From assembly GCA_002405475.1 (NCBI GenBank), contig DHLX01000035.1, forward strand, positions 347 to 40,642: a DNA stretch of 40,296 bases, written 5' to 3'. The notes beneath the pieces were generated by a model that saw only the letters and a program-made list of their open reading frames with translations, searched no databases and was not told the DNA's origin. Positions 33,492 through 40,296 of this stretch are shown piece by piece. The position numbers and the translations under genes were made by a program. The number at the start of each line of letters is the position of its first letter. Position 1 is the stretch's first letter. Origin of the DNA: Burkholderiales bacterium UBA4657. GTDB taxonomy: Bacteria > Pseudomonadota > Gammaproteobacteria > Burkholderiales > Burkholderiaceae_E.

Positions 33492-35822
33492 GTGTTTGCC
33501 ATTCCACATTTCCAGTTCGCCCGTTCCAAGGCTGCTCGTTGCCGTCACCGCCATACCATGCTGGCTCAGGCGGTGGCCTGCGCCTGCGCCAGCAGCGCTG
33601 GCATGGTACTGGCCCAGTCCAGTCCGACACCGGAGCCACCGTTGCTATTGCGCCCAACGCCAAGCCTAACGGAAAAGCGTAGCGTACCTGATCAATCGCT
33701 ACCCACCTTCCTGCGCGGGCAAAAACTGGAAGGCGTGACCGAGCGAGAAACCGTGGTCACCGGCAATGCCGAACTGAGACGCGGCGGCACGGTACTGCAA
33801 GCCAACGAAATCCGCTACCAACTAGTCGAAGACATGGTCAGAGCCCAGGGCCAGGTTCGACTGATACGCGACGGCAATATCTATCAAGGCCCGAGTCTGC
33901 GCTACGAAATGGATACTGATAATGGGGAGCTGGGTCCAGGTGAGTTTACCCTGATCAGTACCGGTGCTCGTGCTGATGCCGAAAAAACCGAGTTCCAGGG
34001 CAAAGATGTGCTGAAGTTTTTTAATACCCGCTACAGTACCTGCCGCCGCGGCGATAATAGCTGGTACCTCCAGGCGGCACAAATCCATATCGATAATAAT
34101 GAAGGCGTGGGCACGGCGCGCAACGCCTATGTCGTGTTTCAGGGCGTGCCGCTGCTGGCCTCGCCCTATTTGCAGTTTCCAGTGAATGAGCAGCGCCGTA
34201 GCGGCTTTCTTACCCCTTCATTTGGCGTCAGCTCAATCCGTGGTGTGGAAATCGATACACCCTATTACTGGAATATTGCCCCGAATCGGGACTACACCCT
34301 GACACCTCGGGTATTGAGTAAACGTGGGCTGCAACTGGGCAATGAATTCCGTTATCTCGAACCCGGCTACAACGGCATTACGCTGCTGGACCTGATGCCG
34401 AATGACCGGGCTAATGGTAAGCGCCGCTGGGCTCTCGATTCGCGTCATAGCCAGCAATTCAAAGCTGGATGGAGTGCTTACTGGTCAGTAGCGCGCGCCT
34501 CTGACGATAGTTATTTCGATGACTTTTCACGCTCGGTGGTACCGATTTCGACACGCCAATTGGCACAGGAGGGCGGCATCAGCTATGGAGCTTCCTGGTG
34601 GAGCGCCAGTACCCGGATACAAAAATTCCAGGTACTGCAAGATGCCAAACGCAGTATTGGTATTCCCTATGAGCGTGTACCTCAAATCAGCGCACGTGGA
34701 CAGCGCTATGACCTGGGTGGATTCGACCTGGGCGCCGAGGCTGACTACACCCGTTTCGCTCACCCGACTCAGGTCACCGGCTCGCGTGCGGTATTAATGC
34801 CGTACATCAGCTACCCGATCGTGACTCCGTTCTGGTCGTTTACACCCAAAACCTCGCTTAATCTGGCCTCTTATTCGCTCGACCGTACGCGCCTCGCTGC
34901 TGGCTCACTATTACGTGCCAGCTTTCAGCGTGAGATACCGACTTTTTCACTTGATACCAGCCTGACGTTCGAGCGTGATACCCGCTGGTTGGGCAGTGAT
35001 TTACTACAGACCTTCGAACCGCGCCTGTTTTACGTCAAAACACCGTACAAGGACCAGACCGCCGCCCCCTTGTTTGATACCGGTGTACCCGACCTGAATT
35101 TCGCCCAGCTGTTTTCTGAAAACCGCTTTAGTGGTCTGGATCGGGTCGCCGATGCCGACCAGCTAACGGTTGCCGTTTCATCGCGTTTTATCGAACCCGA
35201 CAGTGGCACCGAACGGCTACGCGCAACGGTCGGGCAGCGCTTTTATTTTGAAAATCAACGTGTCAATGCCACTACCAGTAATAGCGTCTCGGTGGCACAA
35301 AAGACCGACTTTCTGGTCTCGCTCGGCGGTCAAATCACGCGCGCGATCGCTGCAGATGCAACAGCGCAATTTGATGCGACCAGCAATCGCGCCACCCGTT
35401 CGAGTGCAGGGGTACGCTACAGTCCGATCAGCGGCCAGTTCGTCAGTGCCACTTACCGGCTGGTACGCGATAGCATTACCGCCCGACGCAGTGTGGAGCA
35501 AGTCGATCTGGCAACTCAATGGCCTATTGGCGGTGGCTGGATTGGTGTAGCTCGCATGAATTATTCCACTCTGGATCGCAAGGTGACCGAGTCCCTGCTT
35601 GGGCTGGAGTACCGGCGCGACTGCTGGTCGCTGCGTGCCGTACTGCAGCGCTTCCCAACCGGTACCGGAACAGTCGACACCAGTATCTTCTTCCAGCTCA
35701 ACCTCAATGGCTTCACCAGTGTTGGCTCCAGCCCGAATGATGCGCTACAGCGTAATATTCCCGGATATCGTCCCATCAACGAGCCCAGCCCCTCGATTTC
35801 ACCGTTACAACAACTGCAGTAG
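33492..35822 (+). CDS. lptD: LPS-assembly outer-membrane protein LptD
   Basis: Outer-membrane translocon that inserts lipopolysaccharide into the outer leaflet with LptE. The 776-residue protein has a long, Arg/Lys-rich signal peptide likely cut near LAQ (residue 41-42), an OstA/LptA-like periplasmic jellyroll domain (about 75-185) and a C-terminal beta-barrel (about 200-776) beginning with SPYLQFPVNEQRRSGFLTPS. Outside the signal sequence only two cysteines are present (Cys184 and Cys711), enough for one interdomain disulfide, compared with two in Escherichia coli. The GTG is chosen because the first in-frame ATG (33558) would delete the charged part of the signal. It leads lptD-surA-pdxA-rsmA. 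Confidence 0.95.
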   Translation: MFAIPHFQFARSKAARCRHRHTMLAQAVACACASSAGMVLAQSSPTPEPPLLLRPTPSLTEKRSVPDQSLPTFLRGQKLEGVTERETVVTGNAELRRGGTVLQANEIRYQLVEDMVRAQGQVRLIRDGNIYQGPSLRYEMDTDNGELGPGEFTLISTGARADAEKTEFQGKDVLKFFNTRYSTCRRGDNSWYLQAAQIHIDNNEGVGTARNAYVVFQGVPLLASPYLQFPVNEQRRSGFLTPSFGVSSIRGVEIDTPYYWNIAPNRDYTLTPRVLSKRGLQLGNEFRYLEPGYNGITLLDLMPNDRANGKRRWALDSRHSQQFKAGWSAYWSVARASDDSYFDDFSRSVVPISTRQLAQEGGISYGASWWSASTRIQKFQVLQDAKRSIGIPYERVPQISARGQRYDLGGFDLGAEADYTRFAHPTQVTGSRAVLMPYISYPIVTPFWSFTPKTSLNLASYSLDRTRLAAGSLLRASFQREIPTFSLDTSLTFERDTRWLGSDLLQTFEPRLFYVKTPYKDQTAAPLFDTGVPDLNFAQLFSENRFSGLDRVADADQLTVAVSSRFIEPDSGTERLRATVGQRFYFENQRVNATTSNSVSVAQKTDFLVSLGGQITRAIAADATAQFDATSNRATRSSAGVRYSPISGQFVSATYRLVRDSITARRSVEQVDLATQWPIGGGWIGVARMNYSTLDRKVTESLLGLEYRRDCWSLRAVLQRFPTGTGTVDTSIFFQLNLNGFTSVGSSPNDALQRNIPGYRPINEPSPSISPLQQLQ

Positions 35823-35832
35823 AGTATCTCCC

Positions 35833-37161
35833 ATGAAACTAACAATCCTGATTTTTAGCTTGCTCACCTGCCTGCTGGCCCAGGCTCAAACCCGGCCCAC
35901 TGCTGCCCCAACCAATACAACGAGCGGCGGCAGGATACAAACGCTGGACAGCGTTGCTGCCCTGGTGAACACTGAAGTCATTACCCGTATCGAATTAAGA
36001 CAACGTCTGGCGCGAATTGAAAGGCAATTAACGCAACAGGGCGTGAGCCTGCCGCCCCGGGAAATACTGGAACGGCAGGTACTCGAGCGCATGATTGTGG
36101 ACAAACTGCAGGTACAACTGGCGCGCGAACAAGGCATACGGGTCGACGATACCACGCTCGACCGCACACTCGGTCGCATTGCCGAGCAAAACCGCATGAC
36201 CCTGCAACAGTTTCGTGACCGGCTGGAACGCGAGGGCATAGGCTTTGCTTCGTTCCGCAACGAAGTACGCGACGAAATCCTGACTACCCGGGTACGCGAG
36301 CGCGAGGTCGACCGCCGCATACAAATCACTGAAGCCGATATTGACGATTTTCTGAAACAGCAACAGGCCGCCGATAACAGTACCGAAGTCAACCTGGGGC
36401 ATATTCTGGTGCGTATCCCTGAAGGTGCGTCAGCCGAAGTCATTGCCCAACGCCGCGCCCGTGCCGAACAATTACTGAGCCAGATCAAAAACGGTGCAGA
36501 ATTTGCGCGGCTGGCGGCCAGCAACAGCGACGGCTTTGAAGCCACACGCGGCGGTGAAATGGGGCTGCGTCCGCTCGACCGCTATCCGCAATTATTCATT
36601 GATGCCGTACGCAACCTGAAAACCGGCGACATCACCCCGGTACTGCAAAGCCCCGCCGGCTTTCACATTCTGCGCGTGATAGAGCAACGCGGCAACGCCA
36701 ACCCGGCGACGACTCAGGTACAGCAAACCCGGGCGCGGCACATTTTGCTGCGTAATGCCGACGGCCTGACCGACGAAGAAGCACAACGCCGACTGAACGA
36801 TTACAAACAGCGCATAGACAGCAGGGCAGCGACCTTTGAAGATCTGGCACGGCGTTTTTCGCGAGATGGCAGCGCCGCACAAGGCGGTGACCTGGGCTGG
36901 CTCTACCCGGGCGATACCGTACCCGAATTCGAACGCGCCATGGATGCCCTGCAACCGGGACAAGTCAGCGCTCCGGTACAGTCACCCTTTGGCTGGCATC
37001 TGATTGAAGTGACCGAACGTCGCACCAGTGAAGTCGGCAATGATCGCAAACGTTTGATCGCGCGTCAGGCCGTGCGTGAGCAAAAACTGGAAGAAGCCAC
37101 CGAAGACTGGCTGCGCGAATTACGCGACGGCGCCTATGTCGAAATCAGGCTCGACAATTGA
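35833..37161 (+). CDS. surA: Periplasmic chaperone / peptidyl-prolyl isomerase SurA
   Basis: Chaperone for outer-membrane proteins, including LptD encoded just upstream. From the ATG at 35833 it has 442 residues: signal peptide cut near AQAQ (about 17-19), SurA N-terminal chaperone domain (about 35-175), two parvulin domains (about 184-285 and 295-396, each with the GGxxG...PxF layout) and a C-terminal helix. The longer frame upstream lies within lptD and is rejected. It starts 10 bp after lptD and overlaps pdxA by 4 nt. Confidence 0.97.
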   Translation: MKLTILIFSLLTCLLAQAQTRPTAAPTNTTSGGRIQTLDSVAALVNTEVITRIELRQRLARIERQLTQQGVSLPPREILERQVLERMIVDKLQVQLAREQGIRVDDTTLDRTLGRIAEQNRMTLQQFRDRLEREGIGFASFRNEVRDEILTTRVREREVDRRIQITEADIDDFLKQQQAADNSTEVNLGHILVRIPEGASAEVIAQRRARAEQLLSQIKNGAEFARLAASNSDGFEATRGGEMGLRPLDRYPQLFIDAVRNLKTGDITPVLQSPAGFHILRVIEQRGNANPATTQVQQTRARHILLRNADGLTDEEAQRRLNDYKQRIDSRAATFEDLARRFSRDGSAAQGGDLGWLYPGDTVPEFERAMDALQPGQVSAPVQSPFGWHLIEVTERRTSEVGNDRKRLIARQAVREQKLEEATEDWLRELRDGAYVEIRLDN

Positions 37162-38150
37162 GTGTCTTGCCTGCCTCTGCCCCTGTCGCCATTACCGCCG
37201 GAGAACCTGCCGGCATAGGCCCTGAAATATGCCTGATGGCGCTGCAGCGTTTATTGCAGCAAGGCCACCCGGCGCAGCAGTTTTGCCTGCTGGCCGACGC
37301 GCAGCTTATGCAAAGTACGGCGCAGCGACTGGGGCTGGAAAGTACACTACAGCAACTGGAGGTACGTCCCCACCCTTGTGCCGAGCCCGTCACCGCTGGC
37401 GTACTGAACCGAGCCAATGCGCGGCAGGTACTGGCCCTGCTCGACGACGCCATCAGCGGCTGTCTGCAAGGGCGTTATCGCGCCATGGTCACAGCGCCAG
37501 TGCATAAAGGCATCATCAATGATGCTGGCATCCCCTTTACGGGTCACACTGAATATCTGGCCGAACACAGCGGCACCCCACGCGTCGTCATGCTGCTGAC
37601 CGCAGAAACGCTGCCGCCCCCGCTGCCCCCGGCACTGCGCGTGGCACTGGCTACCACCCATCTGCCCCTGAAACAGGTCAGCGCCGCACTCAGCGTGGAA
37701 CTACTTGTTGACAGCCTGAACATCCTGCAGCGCGAACTGCAACAACGCTTTGGCATAGCGCAGCCCCGCTTGCTGGTCTGCGGCCTCAACCCCCATGCCG
37801 GTGAGGGTGGACATCTGGGGCGTGAAGAAATTGACATCATCGAACCCGCCTTACAGCAGGCCAGGCAACAGGGACTAAACATTACCGGCCCGCTGCCGGC
37901 CGACACCCTGTTCCACCCAACGCGACTACAACAGGCCGATGCCGTACTGGCCATGTACCACGACCAAGGACTGCCGGTACTCAAATTTGCCAGCTTTGGC
38001 GCAGCGGTCAACGTGACGCTGGGTTTGCCGTTTGTACGCACCTCGGTCGACCATGGTACAGCGCTCGATCTGGCCGGTACTGGTCGCGCCGACTGCGGCA
38101 GTCTGGTCAGCGCCATCGAACTGGCACTCAAACTCAGCACAGCGCATTAA
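37158..38150 (+). CDS. pdxA: 4-hydroxythreonine-4-phosphate dehydrogenase
   Basis: NAD-dependent enzyme of pyridoxal 5'-phosphate biosynthesis. The 330-residue protein has ITAGEPAGIGPE (12-23), HKGIIND, and the three metal-binding histidines His168 (ATTHLP), His213 (GLNPHAGEGG) and His268 (MYHDQGLPVLK). The start is TTG, overlapping the surA stop (TTGA); the initial TAGEPAG differs slightly from the commoner TMGDPAG. The surA-pdxA-rsmA order is conserved in many proteobacteria. Confidence 0.96.
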   Translation: MSVLPASAPVAITAGEPAGIGPEICLMALQRLLQQGHPAQQFCLLADAQLMQSTAQRLGLESTLQQLEVRPHPCAEPVTAGVLNRANARQVLALLDDAISGCLQGRYRAMVTAPVHKGIINDAGIPFTGHTEYLAEHSGTPRVVMLLTAETLPPPLPPALRVALATTHLPLKQVSAALSVELLVDSLNILQRELQQRFGIAQPRLLVCGLNPHAGEGGHLGREEIDIIEPALQQARQQGLNITGPLPADTLFHPTRLQQADAVLAMYHDQGLPVLKFASFGAAVNVTLGLPFVRTSVDHGTALDLAGTGRADCGSLVSAIELALKLSTAH

Positions 38151-38176
38151 CCATTCACCATTACCCCCCAAGCGCC

Positions 38177-39010
38177 ATGAGCACACCCCATATTGCACGC
38201 AAACGCTTCGGGCAAAATTTTCTGATTGATCACAGCATCATCGACGCCATTGTTCAGGCCATAGCGCCGCAAGCGCAAGATCTCATCGTCGAGATCGGCC
38301 CCGGACTGGCCGCCCTGACGCAAGCCGTGCTGGCGGCGCTGCCACTGCAGGCACGCCCACTGCATGCGGTCGAAATTGACCGCGATCTGATACGCCATTT
38401 ACGCCAACAATTCAGCAGTGACGCCGTGCTCATACATGAGGGCGATGCCCTGAAGTTTGACTTTGGCGCACTAGCACAGGCAGGAAAACGTTTACGGCTC
38501 ATTGGCAACCTGCCCTACAACATCTCAAGCCCGCTGCTGTTTCATCTGGTGCCCTACGCGCCGCTCGTTACCGACCAGCACTTCATGCTGCAAAAAGAAG
38601 TAGTGGAACGCATGGTGGCCGAACCCGGCAGCAGTGCCTTTGGCCGCCTGTCAGTCATGCTGCAATATCGCTATGCGCTGGAATGGGTACTCGACGTACC
38701 GCCCGAAGCGTTTGACCCGGCGCCCAAGGTACAGTCAGCCGTCGTGCGCATGCAACCCAGACCAGAACAGGCACTACAGGCACGCGACCCCGAACTACTG
38801 GCGCGGATTGTCAGCGATGGCTTTTCACAACGACGCAAAATGCTGCGCAACACCCTCAAACCCTGGCTGGAATATACCGGTGGCGAAAGTGCCGGCATGA
38901 CACTCAACGCCCGTGCCGAAGACATTAGCGTTGAACAGTGGGTCAAGTTTAGTAATGCCGTGGCGGAAACCCAGACACAAACAAGCACGGGCACCCACCC
39001 GACAGCCTAA
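38177..39010 (+). CDS. rsmA: 16S rRNA (adenine1518/1519-N6)-dimethyltransferase
   Basis: Also known as KsgA; dimethylates two adenosines in helix 45 of 16S rRNA with SAM. The 277-residue protein has KRFGQNFL (9-16), the SAM-binding VEIGPG (38-43), VEID, GDALKFD and catalytic NLPYN (111-115), and the C-terminal rRNA-binding subdomain. It begins 26 bp after pdxA and closes the lptD string, ending 26 bp from the convergent intI stop. No terminator hairpin is evident in that gap. Confidence 0.97.
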   Translation: MSTPHIARKRFGQNFLIDHSIIDAIVQAIAPQAQDLIVEIGPGLAALTQAVLAALPLQARPLHAVEIDRDLIRHLRQQFSSDAVLIHEGDALKFDFGALAQAGKRLRLIGNLPYNISSPLLFHLVPYAPLVTDQHFMLQKEVVERMVAEPGSSAFGRLSVMLQYRYALEWVLDVPPEAFDPAPKVQSAVVRMQPRPEQALQARDPELLARIVSDGFSQRRKMLRNTLKPWLEYTGGESAGMTLNARAEDISVEQWVKFSNAVAETQTQTSTGTHPTA

Positions 39011-39036
39011 GCCAGCCGTCCCTATCAGCCAAGGAC

Positions 39037-40026
39037 TCAAGTAGTCAGAATATCGAGCGGGCTATGCACACCACGCCCGCCCTTATTCAAGACATGGGTA
39101 TAAATCATGGTGGTCGATACATCGTTATGCCCGAGCAGCTCCTGTACGGTACGAATGTCATAGCCGCCTTCGAGCAAATGGGTGGCAAATGAGTGCCGCA
39201 GGGTATGCGGCGAAGCCGGTTTCGACAGATCAGCATCGCGCACCGCCTGCTTGATAGCGCGCTGCAAGTTTTGCTCGCTCAGATGATGACGCTGCACGGC
39301 GCCGCTGCGCGGGTCAACCGACGTCTTGGCAGCCGGAAAAATGTACTGCCAAAACCATTCATGCGCTGCGTTCGGATACTTTACTGCCAGTGCACTAGGC
39401 AAATACACCGAACCCGCGCCGGCACGCAAGTCGAGCGTATGTTGTTGCCGCACCCGCGCAATTTGCTGTTTCATGGGCTGCACCAGCGCCAGCGGCAGCA
39501 TGGTGACCCGATCCTTATTGCCCTTGCCGTCACGCACCAGAATTTCCTTGCGCTCCAGATCGACATCCTTGATACGCAGGCGCACGCATTCCATCAAACG
39601 CAGACCAGCACCATAAAGCAGACTGGCCATAAGCCAGTCAACCCCCTCGAGCTGCGACAACAAAGCCTGCACCTCGGCACGGGTCAGCACGACCGGCAAA
39701 CGCTGCGGTGCCTTGGCTTTTTCCACATTATCGAGCCAGGGCAACTCATTATTCAGCACATCGCGATACAAAAACAGCAGCGCACTCTTGGCCTGATTTT
39801 GCGTCGAGGCCGCGACCCGGCGCTCGACCGCCAGATGAGTCAAAAACGCCTCCACCTCCGCCGCCCCCAAACCGGCGGGGTGTTGCTTATCGTGGAAAAT
39901 AATGTATCGTTTAATCCAGTCGAGGTAGCTTTGTTCGGTGCGAATGCTGTAATGTTTAAGGCGTATTTTGCCGCGCACCTGGTCAAGCAGGCGCGGGGCG
40001 GCATTTGAGGTCAGGTCGGTTTCCAT
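39037..40026 (-). CDS. intI: Integron integrase (tyrosine recombinase)
   Basis: A 329-residue tyrosine recombinase with all catalytic residues: Arg143 (GAGLRLME), a lysine in GKGNK (169/171), His274 and Arg277 (HTLRH), His300 (LLGH) and nucleophile Tyr309 (MIYTHV). What marks it as an integron integrase and not XerC/D is the extra segment between the second and third boxes (about 209-250: YLPSALAVKYPNA, a Trp/Phe-rich patch, then DPRSGAVQRHH) and the ending GVHSPLD. The N-terminal SAM-like domain (about 12-95) is intact. AGGG lies 7 nt before the ATG. It points toward rsmA, so its attI site and any cassettes should lie to the right, at and beyond the window edge. Confidence 0.95.
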   Translation of the reverse strand: METDLTSNAAPRLLDQVRGKIRLKHYSIRTEQSYLDWIKRYIIFHDKQHPAGLGAAEVEAFLTHLAVERRVAASTQNQAKSALLFLYRDVLNNELPWLDNVEKAKAPQRLPVVLTRAEVQALLSQLEGVDWLMASLLYGAGLRLMECVRLRIKDVDLERKEILVRDGKGNKDRVTMLPLALVQPMKQQIARVRQQHTLDLRAGAGSVYLPSALAVKYPNAAHEWFWQYIFPAAKTSVDPRSGAVQRHHLSEQNLQRAIKQAVRDADLSKPASPHTLRHSFATHLLEGGYDIRTVQELLGHNDVSTTMIYTHVLNKGGRGVHSPLDILTT

Positions 40027-40296
40027 TCGGATGCCCTAAATTTTATTAACACTCTAATTTTATTCGATTTTATTTCTACTTTTCCTCTTTAGAAAGCTTT
40101 TTAGATGTATTATTTTGCGTCTTTTCGGACATCTACTTTTAGTTAGAAGTCGTACCTCCGCAAAGACTTTTCACATTGCACCGGGCTGGTTCGTCTTTCG
40201 TTCCTCATCCGCTTGTTCTTTCGGATTTCGGTACACGGTGCAGCTTGTTTATTTCTGGGTGCGTCACTCCGCTATTGCTGTTCTTTCTGCGCGTGG
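40027..40296. other. T-rich non-coding region beyond intI (expected attI zone)
   Basis: No open frame is credible here and composition shifts sharply to pyrimidine-rich sequence with repeated CTTTCG-like words. Two 7-bp inverted repeats are visible: TAGATGT/ACATCTA (40102-40108 and 40129-40135) and TGCACCG/CGGTGCA (40177-40183 and 40236-40242). The only near-match to the integron core consensus GTTRRRY on the plus strand is GTTAGAA at 40142-40148 (six of seven). No complete attC site could be recognised, so I cannot say whether cassettes follow. Confidence 0.35.

Noticed and set aside
39037..40026. Reading the recombinase as XerC, XerD or a phage integrase
   Set aside because: The 209-250 insertion with DPRSGAVQRHH and the GVHSPLD ending are integron-integrase features absent from Xer proteins, and no phage genes are nearby.
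40142..40296. A first gene cassette with attC inside the window
   Set aside because: No RYYYAAC...GTTRRRY pair with internal L-box complementarity could be found in the available 155 bases and no cassette open frame is present.

Overview
The window reads as a chromosomal stretch of a betaproteobacterium, most likely order Burkholderiales. The reasons are gene order and gene choice: pilMNOPQ-aroK-aroB running toward gltBD, divergent ponA, a cyaY / lptM-lysA divergence, a dusB-fis-purH-ruvCAB-ybgC-tolQRAB-pal-cpoB-queC string, and amgK-murU divergent from lptD-surA-pdxA-rsmA. Family and genus cannot be fixed by eye. No rRNA, tRNA or CRISPR array was seen.

Layout. (1) 1-207: a C/G homopolymer edge, an AT-rich block and a hairpin behind gltD. 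(2) 208-14021, all minus strand: pilM-N-O-P-Q (type IV pilus assembly and secretin), an intrinsic terminator, aroK-aroB (shikimate pathway), a full-length but catalytically degenerate REP-associated (RAYT) transposase gene, then gltB-gltD (glutamate synthase). (3) 14022-14341: a 320-bp divergent regulatory region. (4) 14342-18454: ponA (plus), cyaY (minus), lptM-lysA (plus). (5) 18487-29122, minus strand: a 14-gene, almost gapless string dusB-fis-purH-ruvC-ruvA-ruvB-ybgC-tolQ-tolR-tolA-tolB-pal-cpoB-queC, preceded by a hairpin-bearing leader. (6) 29239-33438, minus: amgK-murU-pepP-ubiH, joined by stop/start overlaps. (7) 33492-39010, plus: lptD-surA-pdxA-rsmA. (8) 39037-40026, minus: an integron integrase (intI), followed to the window edge by about 270 bp of T-rich sequence where attI would be expected.

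How it fits together. Much of the window serves the cell envelope: peptidoglycan synthesis and recycling (ponA, amgK, murU, lysA), outer-membrane biogenesis (lptD, lptM, surA), envelope constriction (Tol-Pal-CpoB) and pili (pilM-Q). Housekeeping nucleic-acid genes (ruvABC, fis, dusB, queC, rsmA) and biosynthesis (aroKB, gltBD, purH, pdxA, ubiH) are interleaved. Most junctions within strings are 1-8 nt overlaps (ATGA, GTGA, TTGA), implying translational coupling.

Most of the window is ordinary conserved core. The parts worth a second look are the integron integrase at the right edge, the RAYT-like gene that has lost its HUH histidines yet stays open, two hairpin-plus-T-run elements placed directly in front of aroK and dusB, and the apparently leaderless lptD start. 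I did not find evidence for a wholly new system.
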